Assembly: GCA_035302865.1 (NCBI GenBank)
Contig: DATGSF010000049.1
Location: 1 to 18,004 of the forward strand
Reading direction: 5' to 3'
DNA: 18,004 bases
Origin: DATGSF01 sp035302865
Lineage (GTDB): Bacteria > Bacteroidota > Bacteroidia > Chitinophagales > Chitinophagaceae
Shown: positions 15,769 to 18,004 of the stretch, in pieces
Position numbering within the stretch: the first letter of the stretch is position 1
How the letters are laid out: every line of letters begins with the position of its first letter
The notes under the pieces: generated by a model
Told to the model about the DNA's origin: nothing
The model's input: the letters and a program-made list of their open reading frames with translations, nothing else
Databases searched by the model: none
Translations under genes and position numbers: made by a program

Positions 15769-17193
15769 ATGAAACATCAAACGAAAATAGTGGCAACCGT
15801 AGGTCCTGCCAGTGATAGTTATGAAGAGCTAAATAAATTAGTAGATGCAGGTGTTAATGTTTTTAGATTGAATTTTTCTCATGGGACGCATGAGCAACAT
15901 GCTGAAGTGATACAGAAAATACGTCGTATTAACGAAGAAAAAAACTTACATATTGCTATTTTGGCTGATTTGCAAGGTCCAAAATTGCGCGTAGGAGAAT
16001 TACAAGGTGAAAGCTTAGCTTTGAGTGAGGGAGATATTATAGCATTTACAAATGAAAAAGAAGAAATAGGTACAAAGGATAATATTTTTATTTCTTATCC
16101 TAATCTGCATTTGGATTGCAAAGTTGGGGAGCTTATTTTATTAGATGACGGTAAAATAGAAACGGAAATAATAGAAATTACTTCCGATAATTTTATAAAA
16201 GCAAAAGTAAAAACGGGTGGGGTATTGTTACCTAGAAAAGGAGTTAATTTACCCTATACTAATATTTCTTTGCCATCTTTAACAGAAAAGGATTTAAAAG
16301 ATTTAGATTTTATTATAGAACACGAATTAGATTGGGTAGGCTTATCCTTTGTTCGTAAACCTAAAGATATTTTTGATTTAAGATTCTTGTTAACTTCTAA
16401 GGATGCAATGACTAAAATTATTGCAAAAATTGAAAAGCCAGAAGCGGTAGAAAATCTAAGAGAAATTATCTTAGCATCTGATGGAGTAATGGTAGCAAGA
16501 GGTGATTTAGGAGTTGAATTGCCAGTTGAGAAAGTACCAATGATTCAAAAAGATATTGTAAGAAAATGCATTCATAGAGCAAAACCTGTAATTATCGCAA
16601 CTCAAATGATGGAAAGCATGATGGAAAAACGAAGACCTAATCGTAGTGAAATGTCGGATGTTGCGAATGCAGTTATGGAAGGTGCAGATGCTGTTATGTT
16701 AAGTGGTGAAACAGCAATGGGGAAACATCCAGCACTGGTAGTAAAAACGATGGTTGATATAATTCAAGAGGTAGAAAAAGAAAAAACAGTATATAATAGA
16801 AATTTAATTCCACAGCCTCACTCACCGTCTTTTTTAAGTGATGCGCTTTGCTATAATGCATGTAGAATTGCTGAAGATATTAATGCTGATGCAATAATAG
16901 GTATGACTCAAAGTGGATATACTGGCTTTATGCTTTCAAGTTTTCGTCCCTATTCAGAATTGTTCGTATTTACTCAAACAAAACAGCTAGTTAATCAATT
17001 AAGTTTAAGTTGGGGTGTTAAAGCATTTTATTATGAAGAAAATACTGATTTGGATAAAATGATTGAAACTCAAATAAGTATTTTAAAAGAAAAAGGATTG
17101 TTGCATAAAGGAGATGTGGTAGTTAATACTGGTTCTTTACCTGTAACGGAACGTCTTCCAACGAATATGGTGAAAATAACAAAAGTGAAATAA
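15769..17193 (+). CDS. pyk: pyruvate kinase
   Basis: Transfers phosphate from phosphoenolpyruvate to ADP, the last step of glycolysis, in the cytosol. At 474 aa it has the length of the E. coli PykF-type enzyme without the extra C-terminal PEP-utiliser-like domain of some Firmicutes. Motifs in order are KIVATVGPAS at 6-15, FRLNFSHG at 32-39 (Arg33), LADLQGPKLRVG at 65-76, the active-site AKIEKPE with Lys220 and Glu222, MVARGDLGVELP at 241-252 and ATQMMESM at 277-284 (Thr278). DVANAVMEGADAVMLSGETA follows. The C-terminal regulatory domain is present, so allosteric control is possible but the effector is not readable. A strong intrinsic terminator follows at 17214. Confidence 0.95.
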   Translation: MKHQTKIVATVGPASDSYEELNKLVDAGVNVFRLNFSHGTHEQHAEVIQKIRRINEEKNLHIAILADLQGPKLRVGELQGESLALSEGDIIAFTNEKEEIGTKDNIFISYPNLHLDCKVGELILLDDGKIETEIIEITSDNFIKAKVKTGGVLLPRKGVNLPYTNISLPSLTEKDLKDLDFIIEHELDWVGLSFVRKPKDIFDLRFLLTSKDAMTKIIAKIEKPEAVENLREIILASDGVMVARGDLGVELPVEKVPMIQKDIVRKCIHRAKPVIIATQMMESMMEKRRPNRSEMSDVANAVMEGADAVMLSGETAMGKHPALVVKTMVDIIQEVEKEKTVYNRNLIPQPHSPSFLSDALCYNACRIAEDINADAIIGMTQSGYTGFMLSSFRPYSELFVFTQTKQLVNQLSLSWGVKAFYYEENTDLDKMIETQISILKEKGLLHKGDVVVNTGSLPVTERLPTNMVKITKVK

Positions 17194-17213
17194 ATAAGTA
17201 TAAAGTAAATTAT

Positions 17214-17261
17214 AATGCGAAATGATAATTTTAATAATGTAATTTTCATTTCGCATTTTTT
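17214..17261 (+). terminator. pyk: intrinsic terminator after pyk
   Basis: AATGCGAAATGA (17214-17225) pairs perfectly with TCATTTCGCATT (17246-17257), followed by a T run to 17261. Pairing continues inward with one mismatch (TAATT against AATTT). It starts 20 bp after the pyk stop, the standard rho-independent layout. Confidence 0.85.
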
Positions 17262-17281
17262 ATAAATATTCATATATCAAG

Positions 17282-18004
17282 ATGGATTCTTTAACCCAAA
17301 TAGCAATTGGTATAGCAACTGTTGAGGTTTTAGCTGGTGATACCTTAAAAAACAGATCTTATTTATATGGTGCAATACTCGGAACCTTTCCTGATTTAGA
17401 TGTATGGTTTGGTTATTTATTTCATCCCGTGGATGCTGTTGCAATGCATAGAAGTTTGACACATTCCTTTTTAGGAATGCTCTTGTTTAGTCCTTTGCTC
17501 GGATTTTTATTATGGAAAATTGAAAAAAGACGAATATCCTTTCTTTTAGCAAATATTATTATTGCATCTACCATATTTACCCATGTTGCAATAGATTTAT
17601 TCACATCATGGGGTGTGCAAGTTTTATATCCATCAACTTGGCGCTTATCTTTTAAAACAATTTTTGTTATTGATCCCTTATATACTATTCCTTGGATAAT
17701 AGCTTTGATGATAATGTGGAGAAATACTGGAAAAAGCAGAAAAAAGATTTTACGTCGAGGTTTTATTTGGAGTTCCGCCTATCTATTATGGACAATAATT
17801 GCAAAATTAATAGTAATGCAACATTTTAAGAAAGAATTGCAAAATCAAAACATAAGTTACGAGCAGTTTATAGTGAAACCATCTGCTTTAAATACCATTT
17901 TATGGCAAGCTCAAGTTAAAGATGGTGACACGTACTATATAGGCGATTATAGTTTTTTTGATACTAAAGATGTTACTTGGAAATCTTATAAAAATGATAA
18001 AAAA
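17282..18004 (+). CDS. YdjM/DUF457-type membrane-bound metal-dependent hydrolase, 3' end outside the window
   Basis: The frame opens at the ATG at 17282 and stays open for 241 codons to the window edge, so the gene is partial at the 3' end. It starts MDSLTQIAIG, the typical N-terminus of the YdjM-like inner-membrane family. The conserved residues follow: GTFPDLDVW at 34-42, HRSLTHSF at 58-65, and HVAIDLFTSWG at about 102-112, whose His and Asp residues are thought to bind metal. Several membrane spans lie between residues 60 and 180, followed by a soluble region. In E. coli ydjM is LexA-controlled; I see no LexA-like box here. The substrate of this family is unknown. Length of relatives is about 330-350 aa, so roughly two thirds is present. 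Confidence 0.85.
   Translation, partial: MDSLTQIAIGIATVEVLAGDTLKNRSYLYGAILGTFPDLDVWFGYLFHPVDAVAMHRSLTHSFLGMLLFSPLLGFLLWKIEKRRISFLLANIIIASTIFTHVAIDLFTSWGVQVLYPSTWRLSFKTIFVIDPLYTIPWIIALMIMWRNTGKSRKKILRRGFIWSSAYLLWTIIAKLIVMQHFKKELQNQNISYEQFIVKPSALNTILWQAQVKDGDTYYIGDYSFFDTKDVTWKSYKNDKK

Noticed and set aside
17277..17604. Minus-strand reading frames opposite the YdjM-like gene
   Set aside because: They are antisense shadows of a clear plus-strand gene with conserved motifs that runs off the window.

Overview
The window is AT-rich DNA from a Bacteroidota bacterium. Three things support this. The start codons lack Shine-Dalgarno sequences and sit in A-rich leaders. Several gaps carry the Bacteroidota-type -7 box TAnnTTTG (TATCTTTG twice, TAAATTTG twice). 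One gene encodes the gliding-motility ABC component GldG, which is restricted to that phylum. I cannot name the genus. The DNA looks like ordinary chromosomal core, with no mobile element, CRISPR array, rRNA or tRNA that I could find.

Layout. (1) 11-427, minus strand: a bacilliredoxin-like BrxA/BrxB gene that is complete except for an in-frame TAA at codon 16. (2) 656-2233, plus strand: an arginase-fold formimidoylglutamase-like gene, then an MBL-fold hydrolase that stops before its C-terminal metal ligands. (3) 2305-2345: a strong inverted repeat between convergent genes. (4) 2395-3435, minus strand: tRNA uridine hydroxylase trhO. It is divergent from (5) 3556-6333, plus strand: an S4-domain pseudouridine synthase and a membrane-anchored vWA-like protein of unknown role. 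(6) 6394-9582, plus strand: a tight cluster led by a TATCTTTG promoter, with a DUF368 (PopT-type) membrane protein, an inositol-monophosphatase-family phosphatase, dut and pfkA. (7) 9652-15724, plus strand: rpiB, tatC (apparent TTG start), a luciferase-like monooxygenase, gldG, a heptose-7-phosphate kinase-like gene and a second PfkB-family kinase. (8) 15769-17193: pyruvate kinase, followed by a canonical intrinsic terminator. (9) 17282 to the window end: a YdjM/DUF457-type membrane hydrolase that runs off the edge.

How the genes relate. Central sugar metabolism is over-represented: PfkA and pyruvate kinase (the two classically regulated glycolytic kinases), RpiB (pentose phosphate), HldA-like kinase (heptose for LPS) and another PfkB kinase. 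Envelope functions are interleaved: a DUF368 lipid-carrier transporter, TatC, GldG, and membrane proteins of unknown role. From 6394 to 15724 all genes lie on one strand with mostly 1-60 bp gaps, so long co-transcripts with an internal promoter before rpiB are plausible.

I found no obviously new multi-gene system. The observations most worth following are the nonsense codon in the bacilliredoxin gene, the truncated MBL hydrolase, the reversed-polarity hairpin beside it, the unusual residues in the PfkA catalytic loop, and the gldG gene with no gldF beside it.
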